From the NCBI RefSeq assembly GCF_001583415.1, contig NZ_CP014475.1, positions 3,348,001 through 3,412,000 of the forward strand: a DNA stretch of 64,000 bases. The letters run 5' to 3'. Within the stretch, counting starts at the first letter, position 1; each line of letters opens with the position of its first letter. This document shows positions 63,547 through 64,000 of this stretch, piece after piece. Under the pieces are notes generated by a model. It saw nothing but the letters and a program-made list of their open reading frames with translations, was not told the origin of the DNA and did not search any database. The position numbers and the translations under genes were made by a program. The stretch comes from Mycolicibacterium phlei (GTDB lineage Bacteria; Actinomycetota; Actinomycetes; Mycobacteriales; Mycobacteriaceae).

Positions 63547-64000
63547 TTAGAGCGACAGGTAGGCCTTCAGCTCGTACGGGGTGACATGGCTGCGGTAGTT
63601 CTCCCACTCGGTGCGCTTGTTGCGCAGGAAGTAGTCGAACACGTGCTCCCCCAACGCCTCCGCGACGAGCTCGGAGTTCTCCATCTCGGTCAGCGCCTGG
63701 CCGAGGCTGGTCGGCAGCTCCTTGAAGCCCATCGCCAGGCGTTCCTCGGGGGTCAGGTTCCAGACGTTGTCCTCGGCCTGCGGGCCCAGCGTGTAGTTCT
63801 TCTCGATACCGCGCAGGCCGGCGGCCAGCAGCACCGCGAAGGTCAGGTACGGGTTGCACGCCGAGTCGGGGCTGCGCACCTCGATGCGCCGCGACGACGC
63901 CTTGCGCGGGGTGTACATCGGAACCCGCACCAGCGCTGAGCGGTTCGCCGCGCCCCACGAGGCCGCCGTCGGCGCCTCACCGCCGTGCACCAGCCGCTTG
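63547..64000 (-). CDS. glnA2: Glutamine synthetase GlnA2, C-terminal part
   Basis: The window ends inside this gene; about the last 150 residues are seen. GS family sequence is visible at NRSALVRVPMYTPRKASSRR and RSPDSACNPYLTFAVLLAAG, then GIEKNYTLGPQAEDNVW. The loop after it, LTPEERLAMGFKELPTSLG, lacks the NLYELPPEE adenylylation motif seen in GlnA1, so this enzyme is probably not controlled by GlnE at that site. It ends HVTPYELKAYLSL. Position upstream of glnE matches Rv2222c. Confidence 0.94.
   Translation of the reverse strand, partial: KRLVHGGEAPTAASWGAANRSALVRVPMYTPRKASSRRIEVRSPDSACNPYLTFAVLLAAGLRGIEKNYTLGPQAEDNVWNLTPEERLAMGFKELPTSLGQALTEMENSELVAEALGEHVFDYFLRNKRTEWENYRSHVTPYELKAYLSL

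Overview
The window is chromosomal DNA from a mycobacterium, most likely a non-tuberculous, Mycolicibacterium-like species. The GC content is high, GTG starts and very short leaders are common, and the gene order follows Mycobacterium tuberculosis from about Rv2163c (pbpB) to Rv2222c (glnA2). The M. tuberculosis comparisons are from memory; no search was run. I see no prophage, insertion sequence, CRISPR array, tRNA or rRNA.

Layout. 1-4288: distal dcw cell-division cluster on the minus strand (pbpB fragment, an FtsL-like protein, rsmH, mraZ with MraZ boxes), then a DUF3040 membrane protein. 4513-15209: cell-envelope synthesis and signalling (GNAT, LppM, a polyprenyl synthase, mannosyltransferases MptA and Rv2181-type, kinase PknL beside its wHTH partner, aroG, RNase AS, a PlsC-like acyltransferase). 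15298-23146: a four-gene minus-strand run (ArsA-like ATPase and SRPBCC proteins), fadD15, pimB, a metalloprotease-like protein and an NlpC/P60 hydrolase. 23249-26053: an exonuclease/GIY-YIG protein that overlaps trpD tail to tail. 26122-34218: the respiratory supercomplex (ctaE-qcrC-qcrA-qcrB, then ctaF and ctaC on the other strand) with mmpS3. 34370-47429: asnB, adoK, an A-type Fe-S carrier, cobU-cobT-cobS, ilvE, gcvT, pepB, ephD. 47588-52610: 2-oxoacid dehydrogenase E2 and lipoate synthesis (dlaT, lipB, lipA). 53631-64000: RDD protein, glnA1, glnE and partial glnA2, i.e. nitrogen assimilation.

Against the M. tuberculosis order, the accessory parts are: cobU ahead of cobT; an AbiEi-like/DUF559 gene at 52716-53588 bracketed by 74-bp direct repeats; and doxX, a secreted acidic beta-propeller protein, an F420-type oxidoreductase and a hotdog thioesterase between glnA1 and glnE. 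Homologues of Rv2172c, Rv2177c, Rv2205c, Rv2209 and Rv2212 are not seen at their expected places.

Best leads: (1) the repeat-bracketed AbiEi/DUF559 module, whose repeats duplicate the 3' end of the upstream gene and a two-tier hairpin; (2) an alternating array of two hairpin types behind qcrB; (3) a mirror-symmetric divergent promoter between gcvT and pepB; (4) a second, inverted set of MraZ-like boxes; (5) an ArsA-like ATPase gene with no ATG, GTG or TTG ahead of its P-loop; (6) many genes with a TANNNT hexamer 6-8 bases before the start codon, suggesting leaderless mRNAs.
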